Assembly (NCBI GenBank): GCA_934373295.1
Contig: CAKROK010000056.1
Span: 1-14,432, forward strand
From: an uncultured Christensenellaceae bacterium
GTDB lineage: Bacteria; Bacillota; Clostridia; Christensenellales; Christensenellaceae
Length of the DNA stretch: 14,432 nt
Direction: 5' to 3'
Below are positions 1-6,312 of the stretch, piece by piece (position 1 is the stretch's first letter; the number at the start of each line of letters is the position of its first letter). Made by a program: the position numbers and the translations under genes. Under the pieces are notes generated by a model, which was given only the letters and a program-made list of their open reading frames with translations, was not told where the DNA came from and did not search any database.

Positions 1-1
1 T

Positions 2-121
2 GAAGCTGCGACAAAAGCCTTTGGATACGATCCACGGTCTATAAAAAGCAGTATCAATGATACTGTGAGGTGGCTTGTGAAAAATGTCTTGAAACAGAAG
101 GCAACTGTTGTAGCAGCCTAA
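2..121 (+). CDS. NAD-dependent epimerase/reductase, C-terminal fragment
   Basis: Only the last 39 codons and the TAA stop are inside the window; the gene enters from the left edge. The readable part contains the run KAFGYDPRSIK followed by INDTVRWL. This pattern (aromatic-Gly-Tyr-x-Pro-Arg, then an amphipathic helix ending in Trp-Leu) is typical of the C-terminus of extended short-chain dehydrogenases of the NAD-dependent epimerase/dihydroflavonol-reductase type. The cofactor site and catalytic Tyr-x3-Lys would lie outside the window, so substrate and activity cannot be judged. It is convergent with folD and separated from it by a long hairpin. Its base composition looks more AT-rich than the genes that follow. 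The family call rests on a short stretch and is moderate. Confidence 0.5.
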   Translation, partial: EAATKAFGYDPRSIKSSINDTVRWLVKNVLKQKATVVAA

Positions 122-123
122 TT

Positions 124-215
124 AATACTCTTATAACAATAAAGTGAGGTACATATGAAGTACTTCGCTTTATTGTTATAGAGCATCTACTAAATGGTTA
201 TTTTTTAAGAGTATT
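124..215. terminator. Nested inverted repeat, probable bidirectional terminator
   Basis: The inner stem pairs 132-152 with 160-180 around a 7-base loop (153-159). All 21 positions pair in the plus-strand RNA, two of them as G-U; in the minus-strand RNA those two become A-C mismatches. The base of the stem is A-rich on the left and T-rich on the right, so either strand gives a GC-containing core followed by a U-rich tract. This fits a shared terminator between the converging genes. An outer 10-base perfect repeat, AATACTCTTA at 124-133 and its complement at 206-215, surrounds it; the right copy lies in the last codons of folD. There is no long uninterrupted T tract, so the terminator role is inferred. 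Confidence 0.55.
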
Positions 216-1046
216 GAATGCAGCGAGAACAGTATGCCAAAGCAACAAAGAAGATGTAACTGTGCCAATACCGCCCGGTACAGGGGAATAGTGGCAGCCG
301 ACTTTCTCAGCGGCAGCCATATCGACATCACCGCATAGATTATTATTTTTATCTGAATTAATGCCAACGTCTATTACGTATTGGTTCTCGCGCAGATATT
401 TTTCGTCAAAAAACCCTGCGTGACCGACAGCAGTAATGAGAACATCAGCTTTTGCGCATTTTTCCGCGAGGTTTTTCGTTTTTGAGTGGCATATTGTAAC
501 AGTTGCGTTTTTATCGAGCAGCAGCATGGAAACGGGCTTTCCGATAACGCTGCTGCGCGAAACGACCACGACGTCCTTGCCCTCCAAATCCACGTCGTAA
601 TAGTCCAATATCCTCATGCACGATTCGGCAGTACAGGGGTAAAAGCCGCGCTTAATCCCGTAAAACGAGTGTGCGGCGGAGTAGGGGGTCACGCCGTCGA
701 CATCCTTGTCGGTGGAGATCAAGTCACAGATCTTGCTCTCGTCAATGCTTTTGTTAAGCGGACGAAGAAGCAAAATGCCGTGGATCTCGCGGTCAAAATT
801 TATGCTGCGGACGGTGGATTCGACCTCAAATTGGGATGCATCCGCGCCGATGGATGCGGTACGCACCTCGATGCCCAGCCTTTCGCCCTTTTTGAGAAGA
901 ATCCTCTCATAAGTGATATCGTCCGGGTTTTCACCCATGCGAATCACGCAGAGCGTGGGAAAGATCATCTTGCATTTTACGAGCTTTAGCAGCTCTGCGG
1001 TCTTTTCCTCAATGGACAATGCGACAGGTTTTCCGTATAACAGCAT
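198..1046 (-). CDS. folD: FolD-type methylenetetrahydrofolate dehydrogenase lacking the catalytic lysine
   Basis: 282 aa, the usual FolD length. FolD normally oxidises 5,10-methylene-THF with NAD(P) and hydrolyses methenyl-THF to 10-formyl-THF in the cytosol. Recognisable parts are the substrate-domain Tyr46, KDVDGVTP (about 114-121), PCTAESC, the nucleotide-binding segment VVVVSRSSVIGKPVSMLL, VIDVGIN, and the C-terminal PGGIGTVTSSLLLW. Several signature residues are changed. The lysine four residues after the conserved Tyr (Lys56 in human, Lys54 in E. coli) is Leu50. The Gln of the VQLPLP motif is Leu94. PCTP reads PCTA, and GGVGPMT reads GGIGTVT. The lysine and glutamine are known to be needed for cyclohydrolase activity, so I infer a dehydrogenase-only enzyme served by the FchA gene immediately upstream. 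GGAGGA lies 5 bases before the ATG. It is the last gene of the folT operon. Confidence 0.85.
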   Translation of the reverse strand: MLLYGKPVALSIEEKTAELLKLVKCKMIFPTLCVIRMGENPDDITYERILLKKGERLGIEVRTASIGADASQFEVESTVRSINFDREIHGILLLRPLNKSIDESKICDLISTDKDVDGVTPYSAAHSFYGIKRGFYPCTAESCMRILDYYDVDLEGKDVVVVSRSSVIGKPVSMLLLDKNATVTICHSKTKNLAEKCAKADVLITAVGHAGFFDEKYLRENQYVIDVGINSDKNNNLCGDVDMAAAEKVGCHYSPVPGGIGTVTSSLLLWHTVLAAFNTLKK

Positions 1047-1059
1047 AACTTTCCTCCGT

Positions 1060-1689
1060 TTAATTTATCTTTGAAATTACCTCGTTGTAGAGATTATCGG
1101 CAAGAATAGTATATTTGTTTAAAAGAATATCCGTTTCGGTCTTTATAGAATTCTTTTTATCGACATCTTTTAAACTTCTGATGTTTATATATACGTTTAT
1201 GCTCGCGGTGTTGAGCGCACAGCGCATGAGCATAAGCCCGGCGCCTACGTCTGAAATGAGCATTGCGCTGCCCTTTTCACACAGATTTTCGAGGATATCA
1301 ATCGCGTCACAACAGCATTTCATTATCTCGATGGGCGTTTGACACGCGCCGACGAGGTTTTCCTGTATCGCGCGGCTGCGAAAGGCTATTTGTTCTTCCG
1401 TATCCCTCGGCAGCTTATATGCGAGTGAAAGCGGCTCGTATGCTCGTGCATCCTCGTCGATAAGCGCCAAAAAACGGTCGCTGAGCGCCTTACACTGCAT
1501 AAATAAATCGTGCATTTCATCGGAGCAATGCGCGTATTTTTTGTTTATCGCGGTCAGTGACGCGACCATCCCGCCCAGTGCTATGCCTATCGAGGCGGAT
1601 AGCGCCGCCGCGCCGCCACCGCCCGGAGTGGGGGTGGGGTCGTAAAGCGCCTGTGCGAATTGTTGTAACGTTAAATCTCTGTAGTTCAT
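1060..1689 (-). CDS. fchA: Methenyltetrahydrofolate cyclohydrolase / cyclodeaminase family (FchA)
   Basis: 209 aa, the length of stand-alone FchA proteins and of the cyclodeaminase domain of FTCD. The family signature is PTPTPGGGGAAALSAS at about residues 18-33, followed by a glycine-rich hydrophobic helix; SDVGAGLMLM and a mostly helical C-terminus also fit. The family either hydrolyses methenyl-THF to 10-formyl-THF or deaminates formimino-THF. No formiminotransferase or histidine/purine degradation gene is nearby, and the neighbours are folC and a folD lacking its cyclohydrolase lysine, so the cyclohydrolase role is favoured. The ATG comes one base after the folC stop with no clear ribosome site, which suggests translational coupling. 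folD follows 13 bases downstream. Confidence 0.85.
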   Translation of the reverse strand: MNYRDLTLQQFAQALYDPTPTPGGGGAAALSASIGIALGGMVASLTAINKKYAHCSDEMHDLFMQCKALSDRFLALIDEDARAYEPLSLAYKLPRDTEEQIAFRSRAIQENLVGACQTPIEIMKCCCDAIDILENLCEKGSAMLISDVGAGLMLMRCALNTASINVYINIRSLKDVDKKNSIKTETDILLNKYTILADNLYNEVISKIN

Positions 1690-1690
1690 A

Positions 1691-2947
1691 TTATCGGTTA
1701 AAATAGCTTCGTATATCCCCGCTCATGTAGAGCGAGCCCAATGCAATAGTCGGGCGGCCCTCGTTAAGGGCGTCTGATATTGCGGCGTCAATTGCTTTAT
1801 AGCTCTTGCTGTCGATACCCTGCGATTTGGCGCATTGCGCAAGCTCGTCTGCGGGTAATGCCCGCGGATTATCGGGCGTAACGGCAAACAATTTTTGCGC
1901 AAACGGCGCTAGCAGCTCGAGCATCTTTCCATAGTTTTTATCACGCATCACGCCGAAAATGACGTTCACACACGTTTTTGGCAGGAGCTCGTTTAGGGTA
2001 TCAAGTGTCGATTTTATTCCCTGCGGATTGTGTCCTCCGTCCACGATGAACAGCGGGTTTTTGGACAAAACTTCAAAACGAGCGGGCCATTTTGTAGCGG
2101 CAAGTCCCTCTAAAATGGACTTTTGAGTTATCTTCCAGCCTTTTTCTTCAAGAACTTCGGCACATTTTAAAACGACCGCGGCGTTCATGGGCTGATAGCT
2201 GCCCGTGAGAGGCAGGTGAATGTCTTTAATTTGTCCGTATTCGAGGGTAAAGCCGTCGACAGTGTGGCTGTCCACTATCATTTTATCATATTCGGGCGCA
2301 TAAATAAACGCCTTTTTGGCTTTTGCGCAGTTATATATGACGGATTTTGCATTTTCATCCGTAGCGGCGCAGATCACGCTGCCGTTTTGCTTTATAATGC
2401 CTGCCTTGGTATGCGCAATTTTCTCGATAGTATCGCCCAAAAAAGCGGTGTGGTCGAGCCCGATCTGCGTTATGACGGCAAGCTCGGGGACGTCTATGAC
2501 GTTTGTGGAGTCAAGCTCGCCGCCCATGCCTGCCTCGAGCACGACGATGTCGCATTTTTCCTGTGCAAAATAGACGAACGCGAGTGCGGTTATCAGCTCG
2601 AATTCGGTTGGGTGATCGTCCATCTCTTCGGCAAACGGGCGGATATACTCCGTAAGCTCGGCGAGCCTGTCATCCGGAATATCTATGCCGTTTATGCGTA
2701 TGCGCTCGTTAAAACGCTCGATAAATGGGGAGGTGTATAAGCCGGTTTTATATCCCGAGCAGACGAGTATGTTAGAAAGCATCGCGGCGACGCTCCCTTT
2801 ACCGTTCGTGCCTGCAATGTGAACGAATTTCAGCTCGTCTTGCGGGTTACCCAGCTTAGCGAGCAGCTCGCGCGTCCGTGAAAGACCGGGTCGGCTGCCC
2901 AGCCAGGATATCGAGTGGATGTAGTTTAATGCTTCATTATAGGTCAT
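1691..2947 (-). CDS. folC: Folylpolyglutamate synthase / dihydrofolate synthase
   Basis: 418 aa, normal for FolC. The enzyme adds glutamates to folates with ATP, trapping imported folate in the cell and making it a better cofactor; many bacterial members also join dihydropteroate to glutamate. Visible motifs are the P-loop GTNGKGS (residues 46-52), YTSPF, LEAGMGGELDSTNVI, the KAGIIK segment, and DGGHNPQG opening the C-terminal Mur-ligase-type domain. The start is set by GGAGAG inside the end of folT and an ATG one base after the folT stop. Placement directly after the folate transporter fits uptake followed by polyglutamylation. No dihydropteroate synthesis gene is in the window, so whether the dihydrofolate synthase activity is used cannot be told. 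Confidence 0.93.
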   Translation of the reverse strand: MTYNEALNYIHSISWLGSRPGLSRTRELLAKLGNPQDELKFVHIAGTNGKGSVAAMLSNILVCSGYKTGLYTSPFIERFNERIRINGIDIPDDRLAELTEYIRPFAEEMDDHPTEFELITALAFVYFAQEKCDIVVLEAGMGGELDSTNVIDVPELAVITQIGLDHTAFLGDTIEKIAHTKAGIIKQNGSVICAATDENAKSVIYNCAKAKKAFIYAPEYDKMIVDSHTVDGFTLEYGQIKDIHLPLTGSYQPMNAAVVLKCAEVLEEKGWKITQKSILEGLAATKWPARFEVLSKNPLFIVDGGHNPQGIKSTLDTLNELLPKTCVNVIFGVMRDKNYGKMLELLAPFAQKLFAVTPDNPRALPADELAQCAKSQGIDSKSYKAIDAAISDALNEGRPTIALGSLYMSGDIRSYFNR

Positions 2948-2948
2948 T

Positions 2949-3488
2949 TTATCTCTCCGAGGCGAGGAATCTGCGCACGGTCACGCCGTAAAGCGCCCTG
3001 TTTAAAAGGTATACGATGATGGTGTCGCAGGTCATTATCAGCAGTTTGAAGGGCAGTCTCGTTAAAAATAATGCGAAGTAGTTTGGCGCGCCGGAATAGA
3101 GCATGAGCGCGAAGGTGTTATACAGCATTGACCCGATAAACTCCGCAGTCACGCAGGAAACGGCGATGGAAAGCAGAGTCGGCTTGCCCTTAAAGGCGTA
3201 TTTTGACAAAAGTCCGCTGATAAGTCCTATCAAAAGCGGACCGACCGTCAGCGGGACAAACAGGCCGTAGCCCGATAAAAAGCAGCCGATGACGTCCGCA
3301 AGAACGCCCACCGTCATGCCCGCGACGGGCCCCAGCCATATTCCCGCAAGCAGCATGGGGACGCATTCAAAGCTGATGCGCAGGCTGTTCGGGTCGATAT
3401 AAAAGCCAAGGTAGCGGGATAAAATGATGCTGATGGCTATGAGCATTGCCATCAAAATGACTTTTCTAAGTGAAGTCTTTTTGTTCAT
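2949..3488 (-). CDS. folT: Folate ECF transporter substrate-binding subunit FolT
   Basis: 179 aa, very hydrophobic, with about six membrane segments, as in ECF S-components. The N-terminal segment SIILSRYLGF, then LRISFECVPMLLAGIWLGPVAG, a GxLADVIG segment and a TVGPLLIGLISGLL segment follow the order seen in the FolT folate-specific subfamily. It binds folate in the membrane and works with a shared energising module (EcfA, EcfA', EcfT) not encoded here. The start chosen is the ATG at 3488, preceded by AAAGGAG with 5-6 bases spacing; a TTG six codons upstream is in frame but would place the ribosome site inside the gene. A THF riboswitch precedes the gene, which independently supports folate as substrate. 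Confidence 0.88.
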   Translation of the reverse strand: MNKKTSLRKVILMAMLIAISIILSRYLGFYIDPNSLRISFECVPMLLAGIWLGPVAGMTVGVLADVIGCFLSGYGLFVPLTVGPLLIGLISGLLSKYAFKGKPTLLSIAVSCVTAEFIGSMLYNTFALMLYSGAPNYFALFLTRLPFKLLIMTCDTIIVYLLNRALYGVTVRRFLASER

Positions 3489-3504
3489 ATTAATTCTCCT
3501 TTCC

Positions 3505-3563
3505 AAAAAACTGCTGTCATAAAAAGGAAAATCAAGAACTTTTCCACATTAAAAAAGCAGCAG
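3505..3563 (-). promoter_or_regulatory. Riboswitch expression platform with alternative hairpin
   Basis: Downstream of the aptamer in the minus-strand RNA, CUGCUG (3563-3558), which includes the 3' strand of riboswitch helix P1, is complementary to CAGCAG (3516-3511), which is followed by six U (3510-3505). Between them GGAAAA and UUUUCC can form an inner hairpin followed by five U. The outer hairpin and P1 cannot form together, so it is a candidate switch terminator lying just before the folT ribosome site. The UUUUCCUUUUU tract could alternatively pair with GGAAAGGA of the ribosome site. Which of these controls expression, and the sign of control, is not decided by the sequence. Confidence 0.5.
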
Positions 3564-3658
3564 CGGACGCGATATTGAACCGCAGAGATAAATCCCTTTC
3601 GTGCAAAGGCAACTTCCCATCCTTTTGCCACTTAACGCTCAATATCTACTCTACTGCC
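3557..3658 (-). ncRNA. Tetrahydrofolate (THF) riboswitch aptamer
   Basis: The minus-strand RNA matches the THF (folE-type) riboswitch in order. P1 is GGCAG (3658-3654) with CUGCU (3563-3559). Then come GAGUAG; P2 as AUAUUGA with UCAAUAU; the conserved GCGUUAAGUG joining strand; P3 as GCAAAAGG with CCUUUGC (one bulged A) capped by a loop containing GGGAAGUUG; ACGAA; a small hairpin AGGGA-UUUA-UCUCU; GCGGU; and after P2 the conserved GUCCGC. Helices and single-stranded motifs both fit the class whose best-studied member is from Eubacterium siraeum. It binds reduced folates. It begins at the predicted transcription start and precedes the folT-folC-fchA-folD operon. Confidence 0.93.
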
Positions 3659-3662
3659 ACCC

Positions 3663-3691
3663 ATTCTACCATTTTAGGGCGCTTATTTCAA
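3663..3691 (-). promoter_or_regulatory. Promoter of the folT operon
   Basis: On the minus strand -35 TTGAAA (3691-3686) and -10 TAGAAT (3668-3663) are separated by exactly 17 bases. The expected start, about 3656, falls at the first bases of riboswitch helix P1. The -35 box is formed by the last two codons of the upstream alaX-type gene and the first base of its stop. Confidence 0.8.
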
Positions 3692-4837
3692 TAGCGAATA
3701 AAGATAATCCACAATATTCTGTCTTTTTTCACGAAAACGTCCCTGTATCATGTCGCTCTTGCCGCCGCCCGAGCCGTTTAGCGCGGCGTTTATTTCGCGG
3801 CTCATTATAGAGAGCGCAAGAGTATCACTCTTGATGACATACATGTATCCCGTTTGGTCGTCGCCACTTAATGCGGCGCAAAGCCTGTTCGCGCGCGTTG
3901 CGGCGCAGTTTACAGCATGGCGAAGCTCGTCCATTGAAAGCTCGTCGCAGAAAAATACAGTAGCGCCGTCTGTGATATCCGCGTTTTGTGCGATGCGTTC
4001 CGCGAGGGTTTTTTTAAAGGATGAGAACTTCAGCTTTTCAGACTGATAGTCCTCATTTAGCTTTGATACTGCGGCAAAGGTCTCATGCTTTTTTGCGGAA
4101 AGAAGCTCTGAGATGCGCGAGTTTTGCTCGTCGATAGCGCACATATTGGAAAACGCCGCGCCGCCGCAGACGAGAAATACGCGCGTACCTTCGCGGTGGC
4201 GCATACTGCCCAGCACTTTAATAATGCCGATTTCACCCGTTCTTTCAACGTGAGGAGCGCAGCACGCGCAGCGGTCAATCCCCTCTATCTCGACTATGCG
4301 GATGTCCTTTGTAAGCTCTAATTTGCTCCTGTAGTCGAGAGTTTCCAGCTGTTCACTCGTGGGATAGGAACATACTACGCGTCTATTTTCATATACGGCG
4401 TTATTCGCCGAAAGCTCTGCTTTTTTGAGCGTATTTTCGTCGATTTCGAGTGAAAAATCAATCGTCATGAACTCGTCGCCCATGTGAAAGCCGACGTTGT
4501 CCGCGCCCGTGAGTTTGTGTATTATGCCGGAAAAAATGTGTTCCCCCGAATGCTGCTGCATACGCGAAAAACGCTGTTCCCAGTCGATTTCACACTTGAC
4601 CACGCCGAAAACGGGCTTGTCGCAGATATGCGTGATTATGCGTTCGTTTTCTATGACATCAAAAACGCGGGCATGAGAAATATATCCCGTGTCCGCCGCT
4701 TGACCGCCGCCTTCCGGGAAGAAGGCGGTTCGGTCTAAAATTATTTCATACTTATCCCCACGCTGTTCACAGCTCAAAACGGTCGCTTTAAAGCTGTGAA
4801 CGTGGGAATTTTCGTCGAAAATCCTTATAGTGCTCAT
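3683..4837 (-). CDS. Alanyl-tRNA editing protein, AlaX type with DHHA1 domain
   Basis: 384 aa from the ATG at 4837. It is a free-standing relative of the AlaRS editing domain that hydrolyses wrongly charged Ser-tRNA(Ala) or Gly-tRNA(Ala) in the cytosol. The N-terminal barrel carries DRTAFFPEGGGQAADTG (35-51). Zinc ligands are QQHSGEH (His96, His100) and CCAPH (Cys192, His196). A helical linker leads to a DHHA1 domain with the GSGGGKSDMIQG motif near the C-terminus, as in the long AlaX form. The ATG comes one base after the stop of the symporter gene, without a clear ribosome site, so coupling is likely; an in-frame TTG at 4846 would instead overlap that gene by 8 bases. No terminator follows, and the 3' end overlaps the folT promoter, so readthrough into the riboswitch is possible. 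Confidence 0.88.
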   Translation of the reverse strand: MSTIRIFDENSHVHSFKATVLSCEQRGDKYEIILDRTAFFPEGGGQAADTGYISHARVFDVIENERIITHICDKPVFGVVKCEIDWEQRFSRMQQHSGEHIFSGIIHKLTGADNVGFHMGDEFMTIDFSLEIDENTLKKAELSANNAVYENRRVVCSYPTSEQLETLDYRSKLELTKDIRIVEIEGIDRCACCAPHVERTGEIGIIKVLGSMRHREGTRVFLVCGGAAFSNMCAIDEQNSRISELLSAKKHETFAAVSKLNEDYQSEKLKFSSFKKTLAERIAQNADITDGATVFFCDELSMDELRHAVNCAATRANRLCAALSGDDQTGYMYVIKSDTLALSIMSREINAALNGSGGGKSDMIQGRFREKRQNIVDYLYSLLK

Positions 4838-4838
4838 A

Positions 4839-6191
4839 TCAGCCAATGCCGCCCGAGGTGAGTGAGCCTAAGATGAGGACGAGCAGAGTCAAGCCGCAAA
4901 AGACGTATTTGCCTATGGGGTAGATGCGCTTGGATAGGCTCTTGTCGCTGCCCAGATCGATTTCCGCCATGGCGCTCTTCTTGTCATAAATCCAGAAGAA
5001 CATTATCGCGGCGAGCAGTGCGCCGATGGGGCAGAGGTAGATTGAGCAGACATCCATCCAGTCGGAGACGATGGCCTCTATCAAAACGGCGATTATAGTG
5101 CCTATGACGGCGATTATCGCGACGGCTATGGGGCGCTTCATGTTGAATTTGGTCTGTAAAGCCTCGATAGGCGCTTCAAAGAGGTTGATGAGCGAGGTGA
5201 GGCCGGCGAACAGCACTGCGATGAAGAATATTATCATGACGAACGCGCCGCCCGGCATACCCTTGAATACCTGGGGAAGATACACGAACAGTAATCCCGG
5301 GCCGCCGTACATTACCTCATTCGCGGCTATGCCCACGGTGCTCATTGCGGGGATGATCGCCAGCGCTGCGATGAACGCTGCGAGGGTATCGAAAAGCGCG
5401 ACAGCCATTGCGCACTTGGGAATGTTCGTGTCCTTGGAAAGATACGAGCCGTATACGAGCGTGCCCGAGCCTGCGAGAGAAAGTGAGAAGAACGCCTGAC
5501 CTAAGGCATATTTCCACATATTGGGGTCGACGAGCTTGCCCCAGTCGCTCACGACGAACATGTGCTTATATCCCTCGACAGCGCCAGTCTGACAGCCGAC
5601 GTATATCGCAATTCCTATGAACATGAGGAAGAAAAGGGGCATCATAACCTTATTCACGTTCTCGATTCCCTTAGATATGCCGAAGCCAACTATTAGGAAG
5701 GTTATGACGAGAGCGAGAAGATGCCATCCGAGGACATTATGCTCAGACGCCATCGTGAAGAACGTGTTTTCATAGAATGAAAAATCACTGCCCGCGATTA
5801 TCGAGCCGGTGAAGGAGCCTGCTGTATACTTCAATATCCAGCCGACGACCACGGAATAGCCGATAGCCAACGCGAATGAGCCGAGTACGGGAACGAGGGA
5901 GAGTATGCCGCCGGGCAGCTTTTTGCCAAAGCGGCCTTGCGTCGCATTTTCAAATGCGCCCATCGGGCCGGCGTTTGTGAGCCTGCCGAAGGACATCTCG
6001 CCTATGACGCCCGTGAAGCCGATAACGACGACGCAAATAAGATATGCAATCAAAAAGGGCGCGCCAAATTCCGCAACTCTGCGCGGGAAGAGCCAGATGT
6101 TGCCCATGCCAACCGCGGAGCCTATGCACGCGAGAACAAAACCAAAGGATGTTTTAAAGGAATCCCTGCCTGTAGATGCTGTATTTTTCAT
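4839..6191 (-). CDS. Sodium-dependent transporter, neurotransmitter:sodium symporter family
   Basis: 450 aa with about 11-12 hydrophobic segments, the bacterial NSS size. The first membrane segment has the family hallmark GSAVGMGNIWLFP (residues 24-36). The TM6 region reads GQAFFSLSLAGSG and TM8 reads AGLTSLINLFEAPIEAL, the regions that form the substrate and Na2 sites in LeuT. These proteins use the sodium gradient to import amino acids or related amines; the exact substrate is not readable. The position of LeuT Arg30 (GNxxRFP) is Leu34 here, with Arg37-Arg38 following FP. GGAGG lies 4 bases before the ATG, and a near-consensus promoter lies upstream. It is co-transcribed with the alanyl-tRNA editing gene. 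Confidence 0.92.
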   Translation of the reverse strand: MKNTASTGRDSFKTSFGFVLACIGSAVGMGNIWLFPRRVAEFGAPFLIAYLICVVVIGFTGVIGEMSFGRLTNAGPMGAFENATQGRFGKKLPGGILSLVPVLGSFALAIGYSVVVGWILKYTAGSFTGSIIAGSDFSFYENTFFTMASEHNVLGWHLLALVITFLIVGFGISKGIENVNKVMMPLFFLMFIGIAIYVGCQTGAVEGYKHMFVVSDWGKLVDPNMWKYALGQAFFSLSLAGSGTLVYGSYLSKDTNIPKCAMAVALFDTLAAFIAALAIIPAMSTVGIAANEVMYGGPGLLFVYLPQVFKGMPGGAFVMIIFFIAVLFAGLTSLINLFEAPIEALQTKFNMKRPIAVAIIAVIGTIIAVLIEAIVSDWMDVCSIYLCPIGALLAAIMFFWIYDKKSAMAEIDLGSDKSLSKRIYPIGKYVFCGLTLLVLILGSLTSGGIG

Positions 6192-6236
6192 TGTTCCTCC
6201 AAATTTACAAATAAATGTACTTATAATATAAAATTT

Positions 6237-6265
6237 ATTATATCATTTATGGCTTATACTGTAAA
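6237..6265 (-). promoter_or_regulatory. Promoter of the symporter-alaX operon
   Basis: On the minus strand, -35 TTTACA (6265-6260), a 17-base spacer, and a perfect -10 TATAAT (6242-6237). It lies just downstream of the ABC operon terminator and about 45 bases before the symporter ATG. Confidence 0.82.
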
Positions 6266-6276
6266 GAAAATAGTAT

Positions 6277-6305
6277 AAAAAAAAAAGAGACGTTGTAAAC
6301 GCCTC
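6277..6305 (-). terminator. Intrinsic terminator of the amino acid ABC operon
   Basis: The minus-strand RNA forms GAGGCGUU-UAC-AACGUCUC, an 8-base-pair stem with one G-U pair (6305-6287), followed by ten U (6286-6277). It lies 8 bases after the end of the ATPase gene. Confidence 0.93.
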
Positions 6306-6312
6306 CGATGGT

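Noticed and set aside
486..989. Long plus-strand open frame (167 codons) opposite folD
   Set aside because: It lies entirely antisense to folD, has no recognisable motif, and no ribosome site or promoter was apparent. It is explained as a shadow of the real gene's codon bias.
3489..3506. In-frame TTG extension of folT by six codons
   Set aside because: The extension codes through the AAAGGAG ribosome site that serves the ATG at 3488.
5071..5499. Plus-strand open frame opposite the symporter gene
   Set aside because: Antisense shadow of membrane-segment codons; no translation signals seen.
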